Shown here: positions 54,901 to 62,033 of the stretch, in pieces
Layout of the letters: every line of letters starts with the position of its first letter
Position numbering within the stretch: the first letter of the stretch is position 1
Assembly (NCBI GenBank): GCA_016207095.1
Contig: JACQQF010000064.1
Span: forward strand, 1 to 62,033
DNA from: Candidatus Methylomirabilota bacterium
GTDB taxonomy: Bacteria > Methylomirabilota > Methylomirabilia > Methylomirabilales > Methylomirabilaceae
DNA: 62,033 nt
Reading direction: 5' to 3'
The notes under the pieces: generated by a model
Database searches by the model: none
What the model was told of the DNA's origin: nothing
What the model saw: the letters and a program-made list of their open reading frames with translations, nothing else
Translations under genes and position numbers: made by a program

Positions 54901-56016
54901 TTATTCCGGCAGCTCGGGGGCCTCTATCTTCGGGAGTTCGCCGGTCAGACTGTCCAGGAAGGCCACGAGATCCCGCTCTTCTTCGTGTGTCAAATCAAGG
55001 CGCTGCAGGTTCGAATCCTTCCGTGAATCATTCCCGCCTCCCTTATTGTAGAACGCGATGACCTCCGCTACGGTGTCGAACGCGCCATTGTGCATGTAGG
55101 GAGATCTCGACGTGACGTTCCGGAGAGTCGGGGTCTTGAATGACCCGAAATCCCTGTCCTGCTTGGTGACCAGGTAGCGTCCGGGGTCCGCGGTCAACGC
55201 ACGATACTCCGGCACCCCCATCCGTTTCGCGTCAAATCGCAAGGACGCAAGAACTCCTGGATCCTTCAAGAATTCGGCCTCTGGGACGCCGAGGTTGTGG
55301 AATCCGTTGTCCGTGAGGGCTGGACCGTTGTGGCAAAGGGTGCAGCGGGCCTTTCCCTTAAAGAGTTCGAGACCTCTTTGAGCTGAAGCGGAGAGGGCGG
55401 TGAGGTTACCTGTCGCATACCGGTCGAAGGGGGAGTCGGCCGTGACGATGGTCCGTTCGAAGGCCGCAATCGCCTTCCCGATGGCGTCGGGTGTGGGGCC
55501 GGTTCCAAAGACCTGTCGGAACCGCTCCACGTAATCTGGAATGGCACGTAGCCGCTCGATGAGGAGGTCCAGGTTCTGGTTCATATGGAGGGGGTTCTGA
55601 ATCGGGCCGAGGGCTTGCTTCTCGAGGGTGCTTGCCCGACCATCCCAGATCAACGTCGTGTTGTAGGCGACGTTGATGAGGGTCATGGAGGCGCGACGCT
55701 CCACCTGAGTGGGATAGGCCGGCGATTGCCGATCCTTAAAGGCCCAACCCTGATCGGGCTGGTGGCAGTGAACGCACGATCGGCTTCCATCGGCCGAGAG
55801 TCGGGAATCGAAGAACAGCATCTTGCCCAAGCTGACCTTCTCCGGTGTCATCGGATTCTGGACTGGGATCGGTACAGGGGGGAGCGGGCCGATCTCGGCA
55901 GAGGAAGCGATCGAGAGTTGCACGAGGCCGGACCCCCCCGTCAATCCTCTGGCCAGTACGGCAAGTACCACGGTGATCGTGAAAGCAAGCGCTGTTGTAT
56001 TGGGACCGCGTCGCAT
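54901..56016 (-). CDS. Dihaem cytochrome c peroxidase (MauG/CcpA family)
   Basis: A 371-residue exported protein: an N-terminal hydrophobic segment (residues ~8-25, LAFTITVVLAVLA) and two c-type haem motifs, CVHCH (81-85) and CTLCH (225-229). Other family blocks are LFFDSRLSADGSRSC, WDGRASTLEKQALGPI and FKTPTLRNVTSRSPYMHNGA, the last including a likely distal methionine. It reduces H2O2 in the periplasm with electrons from small cytochromes, or acts in related oxidative maturation. GAGGTG 5 nt upstream supports the start. It converges with the MDR pair. Confidence 0.92.
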   Translation of the reverse strand: MRRGPNTTALAFTITVVLAVLARGLTGGSGLVQLSIASSAEIGPLPPVPIPVQNPMTPEKVSLGKMLFFDSRLSADGSRSCVHCHQPDQGWAFKDRQSPAYPTQVERRASMTLINVAYNTTLIWDGRASTLEKQALGPIQNPLHMNQNLDLLIERLRAIPDYVERFRQVFGTGPTPDAIGKAIAAFERTIVTADSPFDRYATGNLTALSASAQRGLELFKGKARCTLCHNGPALTDNGFHNLGVPEAEFLKDPGVLASLRFDAKRMGVPEYRALTADPGRYLVTKQDRDFGSFKTPTLRNVTSRSPYMHNGAFDTVAEVIAFYNKGGGNDSRKDSNLQRLDLTHEEERDLVAFLDSLTGELPKIEAPELPE

Positions 56017-56141
56017 TGCATCACCTCACGATGACTCAAGGTCTGCGATTGAAGGGTGTTGTGGCATTTGACCGGAGCCTAGCACCCTCTCTCCGAAGGA
56101 TCAAGCTGGCTTTCGTGGGTGGCGCCGCGACGAAAAAAGTG

Positions 56142-56170
56142 TTGACAAGATCGGCTCGGAGCGATATGGA
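56142..56170 (+). promoter_or_regulatory. Sigma-70-type promoter upstream of the orphan CxxC gene
   Basis: TTGACA (56142-56147) and TATGGA (56165-56170) are spaced by exactly 17 nt. It points right, away from the peroxidase gene. If used, the transcript start near 56177 would leave a leader of almost 280 nt before the most likely start codon at 56455. Confidence 0.6.
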
Positions 56171-56176
56171 TGTGTC

Positions 56177-56454
56177 GAATCTGCTGAGCTGCCACGCATT
56201 ATGAAACACGCGTATTCAAGTGGGCGTTCGAGATGATAAGAAGACGCGGGAATGGGACGGCGGGGGTCCCGGCGGTCAGGCTTGCCCATTCGCCGAGCAA
56301 TGGCGGGAAGGCTGGTGGCCGGGAAAGATCGGCTCTGATGCCGGTCCGCCGGCACCAGAATGGGCCGATTCTCGATCGAGCCGATTCCGCTTCTTCCCTG
56401 AAGCTGCGGTTTCATCATTATCGGGGTGTCCATTGGATTCTGTCGGGCGGGCCC
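56177..56454 (+). other. Long leader or N-terminal extension before the CxxC gene
   Basis: The frame of the downstream gene is open from 56233, adding 74 codons (Arg/Gly/Ser-rich, no recognisable domain). It is either an untranslated leader, perhaps with RNA structure, or a divergent extension. I see no Shine-Dalgarno at 56233 and favour leader. Confidence 0.4.
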
Positions 56455-56850
56455 ATGGCGGAGGCGTACACCCCCGTGGTGGTTCATGACGACTGTCGGG
56501 CCTGCCTGGTCTGTGGTCGTACCACCGAGTGGTTCATGGAATTCGCGAGGCTTGCCTATCGTCTCACCGGGATGAACCTTCGCGACTGCCTTCACTGGGG
56601 CCATCTATTCGACAACCCGAAACCGCTGATCGTTCCCGCCTCCAACCTGCTTCGCTGCAATCTGGAGACCGTCGCGAGGTTGCGTGAGAGCTACTTCAGC
56701 TTAAACCAGACCTCGCGCCCCTCCCTTCAGAAGGCCTGGCCGTCCGATCGAGTCCTCTCCCAGAGCGAACGTTTTGAAGACCGACTGACCATCGTCGGCA
56801 GGATGGTAGAGCTCTGGGAGGATGGGCAGTACATCGGCTGGCCGAGCTAG
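56455..56850 (+). CDS. Orphan protein with CxxC motif, function unknown
   Basis: Taken from ATG 56455 this is a 131-residue protein starting MAEAYTPVVVHDDCRACLVCG. A CRACLVCGRTTEWF segment could be half of a zinc knuckle or a redox pair. The rest is helical (EFARLAYRLTGMNLRDCLHW; SYFSLNQTSRPSLQ) and ends GQYIGWPS. I do not recognise the family. It is monocistronic, flanked by the divergent peroxidase gene and a 350-nt gene-poor gap. Confidence 0.6.
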   Translation: MAEAYTPVVVHDDCRACLVCGRTTEWFMEFARLAYRLTGMNLRDCLHWGHLFDNPKPLIVPASNLLRCNLETVARLRESYFSLNQTSRPSLQKAWPSDRVLSQSERFEDRLTIVGRMVELWEDGQYIGWPS

Positions 56851-57202
56851 ACGCCGCTCGTCCGCCCGCGCTTACGTCTTCGACCCAGCGCTACGAGACG
56901 CCACTGTCCCAGTAATCCGGGCCCTCACACGTACGAACGCCGAACGAAGAGCAACAGCCGTCGTCAGTGTGTGACGCGCAGGTGTCCGGCCGGAGCGGCG
57001 AGGCGATTGACATTCTACAGCAGATGCCGTGTAGCCATGGACCGCCACGGCCAGTACGGTGAGGCGGATGAATGAACAGAGGAATATAACCCAATCGGCA
57101 GGGTCGGAGCCGTACCCAGGAGACTGGAGCTAGCGTGTAAGAGGCAGAAACATCCCGCCGTGCGATCAGGCGGCGCGAGCGTTCTCCTCGCCAAGCGTGA
57201 AG
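56851..57202. other. Gene-poor gap of 352 nt
   Basis: I see no supportable gene. CCGCC and GGCGG flank a 9-nt loop at about 57153-57173 and could give a weak terminator for the minus-strand histone gene. A minus-strand frame at 56891-57094 is rich in cysteine near its end but has no start signal or family. Confidence 0.5.
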
Positions 57203-57391
57203 TTACAGGTCTTGGGGCTTCAACGTCTTGCGTTTGTTAGCGATGGCCCTTGTCTCTGCGGCGGCCACCAGCTCTCGCACTTTCTTGTCCAGGGCTCCGT
57301 AGAAGTCGCTCGAGACGTTGCACTTTTTTGCGGCGGCCTTGGTCCTCGTCTTGGAAACGATCAACTCAACTGGCTTTGCCTGCTTCGCCAT
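57203..57391 (-). CDS. Bacterial histone (HBb-like, histone-fold singlet)
   Basis: A 62-residue basic protein whose length and pattern fit the compact bacterial histones such as Bdellovibrio Bd0055: helix 1 about residues 13-24 (SKTRTKAAAKKC), a long helix 2 about 28-52 (DFYGALDKKVRELVAAAETR), and a short helix 3 after the RKTLKPQDL motif (54-62). That motif corresponds to the archaeal HMf loop GRKTIKAEDI. The conserved RAIANKRKT segment is the strongest mark. It should form a dimer that binds DNA. GGGGAG precedes the ATG. It lies 71 nt downstream of the PBP1A gene on the same strand. Confidence 0.8.
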   Translation of the reverse strand: MAKQAKPVELIVSKTRTKAAAKKCNVSSDFYGALDKKVRELVAAAETRAIANKRKTLKPQDL

Positions 57392-57462
57392 TTCTTAGCT
57401 CCCCCTTTCGTGTGTAATGGTGTGCCTTAGTGTGAGCCCTCAGTGTGAGCAATGATACGCTG

Positions 57463-59754
57463 TCAGCGCTGAAACTGCAAGAGATTTTCGGCTGCTGGGT
57501 TCGTGGCTCGGGCCTGGATCCGCCGCGGTTCAGTTCCCTGCAGGAAAAATTCCTTGATGGCGTTCTTATCGTCGGGGGTGGTGGGAAGCCCTGACATGTA
57601 GTCTACCAGCACGGGCACGACGTTGTCCGGGGCGGTGAAGTCCTCAGGGGGTGTGTCCTTGAGGACTCGCTGCATGAAGCGTGTCCAGATGGGGACGGCA
57701 AGGGTGGCACTGGATTCGTGCGGTCCAAGTGAGCGCTTGGTGTCGTATCCTACCCAGACGCCAGCGACAAGGCTGGGTGTATACCCGACGAACCATGCAT
57801 CGGTAGCCTCCTGGGTGGTCCCGGTCTTGGCGGCGATGGGCCTTCCGAGAACCCGCGCTCGTGAGCCGGTCCCCCGCTCGACGACCCCTTTCAGGACGTT
57901 CGTCAGAATAAAGGCCGTCTCCTCCTTCATGACCCGCCGACTCTCCGGGATGTGTTGTTCCAGAATTGCGCCTTTGTTGTCCATCACCTGCCTGATGGCA
58001 TACGGTGTAGACCGCATTCCGAGGCGGGCAAGGACCCCAAAGGACGAGACCATCTCGGACAATGTGACTTCCGAGACGCCAAGGGCCAGTGCATATTCCC
58101 TCCGCAGCTCACTCGCAATGCCCATGTCGTGTGCCATGTTGATGACCGTATCAACGCCAACCCGCTCGATCAGTTTCACTGCGAGGACATTGATCGAATG
58201 CTCCAGTCCGTACCGTAGCGTAGTGGGGCCGCGGAACTTCCTGTCATAGTTGGCCGGCCTCCATTGGATTCGTTTGCCGTCCACAGGGATGACATAGCTC
58301 ACGGGTGAGTCTTCGATGATCGTCGAGGGGGTGAGCCCTCGATCGAACGCGGAAGCGTAGACGAACGGCTTGAAGGCCGATCCAGGCTGTCGCCTGGCTT
58401 GCAGGGCGCGGTTGAACTTCGACCGCTCGAAGTCGTATCCGCCGACCATCGCCTTGATTCCCCCGTCCCGGGGGTCGAGAGCAAGAAGGGCACCTTCGAT
58501 GTCAGGATCCTGTTCCAGCGAGAGATCGAGGCGCTTGCTTCCCTCATGGACCTTCAGCACCTGGACCTTCACCTCCATGCCCGGCTGGAACTGTTTGTCC
58601 GTTTGAGAGGTGTCCAGCCAGTCCACTTTTTCAAGGACGAGTTCGCCTTGATACCTCCCGACCTGGATCGTGATCACCCTGGGCAGCACCTTTGTCACTG
58701 TCCCGGTGAGGATCTCGCCGGCTTTCAGCGCACGGTATGACGCCGAGACCCTACCTGAGGCTTGCCCTGTCGAGGGCACATGTCTGATGGGGCGAAATCC
58801 CCTGGCCTTATCGGTTTCCCTGAGCCCTCCTATCAGGGCGTCATCGGCGCTCCGTTGCATGGGGATGTTGAGGGTGGTGTAGATCTTTAGGCCTCCATGA
58901 TACACGGCGTGGGTCCCGTATTTCTCCTCCAGGCTCTGGCGAATGTGTTCGACGAAGTAGGGGCCGAGGTTTCGAGTCCTCACGAATAACGACTCATCAA
59001 ACGAGACGGTGGACGCCTGAGCGGCCTGCTCGTGAGTGATAAATCCACTGTCAAGCATCCGGGCCAGGACATGGTTTCGGCGTCGGATGGCGCGCTCCTT
59101 ATCGATAATAGGAGAATAATAGTTGGGGGCCCTCGGCAACCCGGCAAGGGTAGCAGTTTCTGCAAGGTTCAATTGATCCACCGACTTCTTGAAGTAGGTC
59201 TGGGCAGCGGACTCCACCCCATAGGCGCCATGTCCGAAGTAGACCTGATTGAGGTAGAGTTCAAGTATCTTGTCCTTGGAATAGTGTTTTTCGATCTCGA
59301 TCGCCAGAAGGGCCTCCTTGATTTTTCTGGAAAGGTTCTTCTCAGGGGTCAGGAACAGCACCTTAGCCAACTGCTGTGTAATGGAGCTCCCACCTTCGAC
59401 AGGGCGCAGGGCCCTCACGTTCGCCAGCATGGCGCGAGCGATGCCACGGAAATTAATGCCACGATGGCGGTAGAACTGCACATCCTCGACGGCGATGATT
59501 CCATTGATCAGATGCTTGGGAATCTTGTTCAACGCGACCCAGATCCGCTTCTGCTCGAAGAAGGTCGCGAAAGGCTCATCGTGATCTGAATAGAGAGTGG
59601 TCACCAGACTGGGCCGATACTCTTCCAGCGCGTCGAGGGTAGGAAGGTCCCTGAGGTAGGCGGCGAACAGCCCACCGGCGACCCCCAACGAGATTGCCGT
59701 CAACAGCAAGAAAGACCAGATCAGAGGTACAGCAGATTGGGTGAGCCGCGTCAT
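57463..59754 (-). CDS. mrcA: Penicillin-binding protein 1A (bifunctional transglycosylase/transpeptidase)
   Basis: A 763-residue class A PBP that polymerises and crosslinks peptidoglycan. One N-terminal membrane segment (~8-32) is followed by the GT51 domain with catalytic Glu90 in AVEDVQFYRHRGI and GGSSITQQLAKVLFL. An OB-like insert lies at ~345-415 (GEILTGTVTKVLPRVITIQV). The transpeptidase has SAFK (458-461), SIN (519-521) and KTGTT (642-646). It has its own promoter on the minus strand. Confidence 0.97.
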   Translation of the reverse strand: MTRLTQSAVPLIWSFLLLTAISLGVAGGLFAAYLRDLPTLDALEEYRPSLVTTLYSDHDEPFATFFEQKRIWVALNKIPKHLINGIIAVEDVQFYRHRGINFRGIARAMLANVRALRPVEGGSSITQQLAKVLFLTPEKNLSRKIKEALLAIEIEKHYSKDKILELYLNQVYFGHGAYGVESAAQTYFKKSVDQLNLAETATLAGLPRAPNYYSPIIDKERAIRRRNHVLARMLDSGFITHEQAAQASTVSFDESLFVRTRNLGPYFVEHIRQSLEEKYGTHAVYHGGLKIYTTLNIPMQRSADDALIGGLRETDKARGFRPIRHVPSTGQASGRVSASYRALKAGEILTGTVTKVLPRVITIQVGRYQGELVLEKVDWLDTSQTDKQFQPGMEVKVQVLKVHEGSKRLDLSLEQDPDIEGALLALDPRDGGIKAMVGGYDFERSKFNRALQARRQPGSAFKPFVYASAFDRGLTPSTIIEDSPVSYVIPVDGKRIQWRPANYDRKFRGPTTLRYGLEHSINVLAVKLIERVGVDTVINMAHDMGIASELRREYALALGVSEVTLSEMVSSFGVLARLGMRSTPYAIRQVMDNKGAILEQHIPESRRVMKEETAFILTNVLKGVVERGTGSRARVLGRPIAAKTGTTQEATDAWFVGYTPSLVAGVWVGYDTKRSLGPHESSATLAVPIWTRFMQRVLKDTPPEDFTAPDNVVPVLVDYMSGLPTTPDDKNAIKEFFLQGTEPRRIQARATNPAAENLLQFQR

Positions 59755-59805
59755 TACGTGACGTCCATTCGGCCGCGAGACAGTTCATGAGCGGCACAAG
59801 TAACG

Positions 59806-59834
59806 ACTATAGCAGAGCGGGTGTAGCCCCACAA
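59806..59834 (-). promoter_or_regulatory. Promoter of the PBP1A gene
   Basis: On the minus strand, TTGTGG (59834-59829) and TATAGT (59811-59806) are 17 nt apart, with a TGC just upstream of the -10 resembling an extended -10. It lies about 50 nt before the PBP1A start in the divergent gap with tyrS. Confidence 0.55.
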
Positions 59835-59949
59835 GCGTTGCCGTAGTTATGCGCGCGCTGGCGCAAAGCACACGGGAAGGTTTTTGGGATTGCGACGCCA
59901 GACCCTTTGTGCTAAAAAGGCATCCACCCAGGTCACCTGGACACGAGCG

Positions 59950-61182
59950 ATGATTGATCTGAAAGCACGAGCCCTCTCGCAGCTTCGCGTGCTTGAGCGA
60001 GGCGTAGCGGAAATCGTTTCTAGAGACGAGCTCCTTGGAAAACTCGAGCGCTCGCTTCAGACCGGTGTGCCACTCCGCGTGAAGCTCGGCGCCGATCCAT
60101 CGGCTCCCGACCTTCATCTCGGTCACGTGGTCGTCCTGAGGAAGCTCCGTCAGTTCCAGGACCTGGGTCATCAGGTGATATTCCTGATAGGCGATTTCAC
60201 CGGAATGATCGGCGATCCGACCGGCAAGTCAGAGACACGGAAGCCACTCGCTGTCGAGGAGGTCCAAGCCAACGCGGAGAGTTACAGGAAACAGATCTTC
60301 AAGCTCCTTGATCCACAGCGGACGGAGATCCGTTTCAACAGTGAATGGTTGGATGGAATGAGCTTCGCTGACGTGATCCGGCTGACGGCGGAGTACACTG
60401 TTGCGCGCATCCTGGAACGGGACGATTTTCAGAAGCGGTACAAGGAGGGTCGCCCTATCGGCATCCATGAGTTTCTCTACCCATTGGTTCAGGGGTACGA
60501 CTCGGTGGTTCTCAAGGCCGATGTCGAGTTGGGCGGGACCGACCAGAAGTTCAACCTGCTCGTGGGAAGGGACCTCCAACGGGCCCGTGGGCAGGAGCCT
60601 CAGGTAGCGCTCATCACCCCCCTGCTCGAGGGGACCGACGGGGTTCAAAAGATGAGTAAGAGCCTGGGGAACTACATCGGCATTGACGAGTCGGCCAGGG
60701 AGATCTACGGGAAGACGATGTCCATCCCGGACTCGCTGATCGTCCGCTACGCGGACTTGGCGGCCGGGATGCCACCCGAGGCGGTCGAGGCGATTGAGCG
60801 GGGGCTCCGAGATGGCGGCCTTCATCCGCGCGAAGCCAAGGCGGACGTGGCCAAGCGCCTCGTCGGCCTCTATCACGGGGAGCAGGCGGCCGAAGAGGCA
60901 GCCCTCGAATTCGACCGGATCTTTAGAGATAAAGGTCGGCCGGATGACATTGAGATGTTTGTAGTATCCGATATCCCCGTGACCGGCACAGTCGATGTCG
61001 CTATCTTGGTTAAGAACTCAGGAGGCGCGAAAAGTCTCTCAGACGCCAGGCGACTTATCCGCCAGGGTGGAGTCAGTCTCGATGGGCAAGTGGTTCGGGA
61101 CGAGCATATGATCGTTCGGATGGACCAGGAGCACCTGCTGAGGGTGGGGAAACGATTCTTCCGGAGGATCACCAGAGGCTGA
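59950..61182 (+). CDS. tyrS: Tyrosyl-tRNA synthetase (TyrRS-beta/TyrZ type)
   Basis: A 410-residue class I synthetase. HLGH (56-59) is the HIGH motif and KMSKS lies at 234-238. The core reads [20 protein letters not shown] and [19 protein letters not shown]-terminal S4 domain ([20 protein letters not shown]) binds tRNA. The compact length and GDxTGxIGDPTG block suit the TyrZ-like branch. The ATG at 59950 is chosen by homology; the frame is open 66 nt upstream. Confidence 0.95.
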   Translation: MIDLKARALSQLRVLERGVAEIVSRDELLGKLERSLQTGVPLRVKLGADPSAPDLHLGHVVVLRKLRQFQDLGHQVIFLIGDFTGMIGDPTGKSETRKPLAVEEVQANAESYRKQIFKLLDPQRTEIRFNSEWLDGMSFADVIRLTAEYTVARILERDDFQKRYKEGRPIGIHEFLYPLVQGYDSVVLKADVELGGTDQKFNLLVGRDLQRARGQEPQVALITPLLEGTDGVQKMSKSLGNYIGIDESAREIYGKTMSIPDSLIVRYADLAAGMPPEAVEAIERGLRDGGLHPREAKADVAKRLVGLYHGEQAAEEAALEFDRIFRDKGRPDDIEMFVVSDIPVTGTVDVAILVKNSGGAKSLSDARRLIRQGGVSLDGQVVRDEHMIVRMDQEHLLRVGKRFFRRITRG

Positions 61183-61198
61183 AACGGCGAAAAAACAC

Positions 61199-61227
61199 TT
61201 GACAGTCTTGATCGCTCTTGTTATAAA
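61199..61227 (+). promoter_or_regulatory. rRNA operon promoter P1
   Basis: TTGACA (61199-61204) and TATAAA (61222-61227) separated by 17 nt, preceded by an A-run (GCGAAAAAACAC). It is the closest match to the sigma-70 consensus in the window, as expected for rRNA. Confidence 0.88.
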
Positions 61228-61255
61228 GAAAGACTCGAACAGAGACTCAACGCTA

Positions 61256-61284
61256 TTGATAAGTTGCGCGCTCTGTTCTATATT
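61256..61284 (+). promoter_or_regulatory. rRNA operon promoter P2
   Basis: TTGATA (61256-61261) and TATATT (61279-61284), again with 17-nt spacing, 57 nt downstream of P1. The tandem arrangement mirrors E. coli rrn P1/P2. Confidence 0.8.
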
Positions 61285-61306
61285 GGGAATAAGGCGTTTC
61301 GATCAG

Positions 61307-61330
61307 CATCGAAGCCGCTTGGTTTCGATG
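61307..61330 (+). promoter_or_regulatory. rRNA leader hairpin (boxB-like)
   Basis: CATCGAA and TTCGATG form a perfect 7-bp stem with a 10-nt loop, 2 nt before boxA. The order hairpin-boxA is that of rRNA antitermination leaders. Confidence 0.65.
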
Positions 61331-61332
61331 TG

Positions 61333-61344
61333 TGCTCTTTGACA
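61333..61344 (+). promoter_or_regulatory. boxA antitermination element of the rRNA leader
   Basis: TGCTCTTTGACA differs from the E. coli rrn boxA (TGCTCTTTAACA) at one base. BoxA is bound by NusB-S10; rpsJ and nusA are in this window. Confidence 0.88.
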
Positions 61345-61445
61345 ATAGAATATCGTTGCTACTGACTTGAGGGCGGATGAAGTCAGCCAGAGCAGGTCGC
61401 TCGGCAACGGGCAACTTGCATCGAGGCTATCACCTCGTACGTTTC

Positions 61446-62033
<588 letters not shown>

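Noticed and set aside
56891-57094. 67-codon minus-strand frame with several cysteines near its end
   Set aside because: No ribosome-binding site, no recognisable domain, and typical chance length for GC-rich DNA.

Overview
The window (62 kb, roughly 60% G+C by eye) is a core-genome stretch of a bacterial chromosome. It runs from the last codons of an EF-Tu gene through a complete S10-spc-alpha ribosomal superoperon to the first ~590 nt of a 16S rRNA gene. Gene content, the 16S 5' sequence and conserved neighbourhoods such as pheT-coiled coil-zapA-6S-rny-ymdB-folD point to a deep-branching Gram-negative-type bacterium. My best guess is the NC10 / Candidatus Methylomirabilis lineage; this is inference from recognition, not a database match.

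Layout: (1) 1-16.7 kb, tuf end, then rpsJ to rplQ with secY, adk, map, infA and rpoA, closed by a clear terminator. (2) 16.8-18.9 kb, an EF-G2-like GTPase. (3) 19.0-31.2 kb, the rimP-nusA-ylxR/ylxQ fusion-infB-ylxP-rbfA-PHP phosphoesterase-truB-ribF-rpsO-pnp-M16 peptidase operon, where a PHP enzyme occupies the place often held by the DHH phosphatase NrnA. (4) 31.3-38.4 kb, purB-purS-purQ-purL and hom-thrC. (5) 38.4-39.8 kb, four single tRNA genes (Gly, Cys, Leu, Val) with a small orphan gene and an AT-rich island. (6) 39.8-46.7 kb, thrS-infC-rpmI-rplT-pheS-pheT, with infC starting at an AUC codon. (7) 46.7-51.2 kb, a ZapB-like coiled coil, zapA, a probable 6S RNA, rny, ymdB and folD. (8) 51.3-57.4 kb, the least conserved part: a small unknown, a DUF971 protein, a histone-H1-like basic protein, a tandem pair of MDR dehydrogenases, a dihaem cytochrome c peroxidase (minus strand), an orphan CxxC protein and a 62-aa bacterial histone (minus). 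(9) 57.5-62 kb, PBP1A (minus), tyrS, and an rRNA operon with tandem promoters, a leader hairpin, boxA and 16S.

The most unusual structure is a set of seven intergenic arrays built from degenerate 7-bp units in a fixed heptad phase. The 3' half is approximately the reverse complement of the 5' half. Each array fills the gap from just after one stop codon to within about 13 nt of the next start codon, inside otherwise compact housekeeping operons. The words differ between loci (GTGCGAG, GGTTCAC, GTTCCAG, GGGTAAA and GCCGTCA types), and four of the seven abut start codons with no visible Shine-Dalgarno. A second notable point is the coexistence of a compact histone-fold protein and an H1-like Lys/Ala/Pro-rich protein within about 5 kb. 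All protein genes read as intact; I saw no insertion sequence, prophage, CRISPR array or frameshifted gene.
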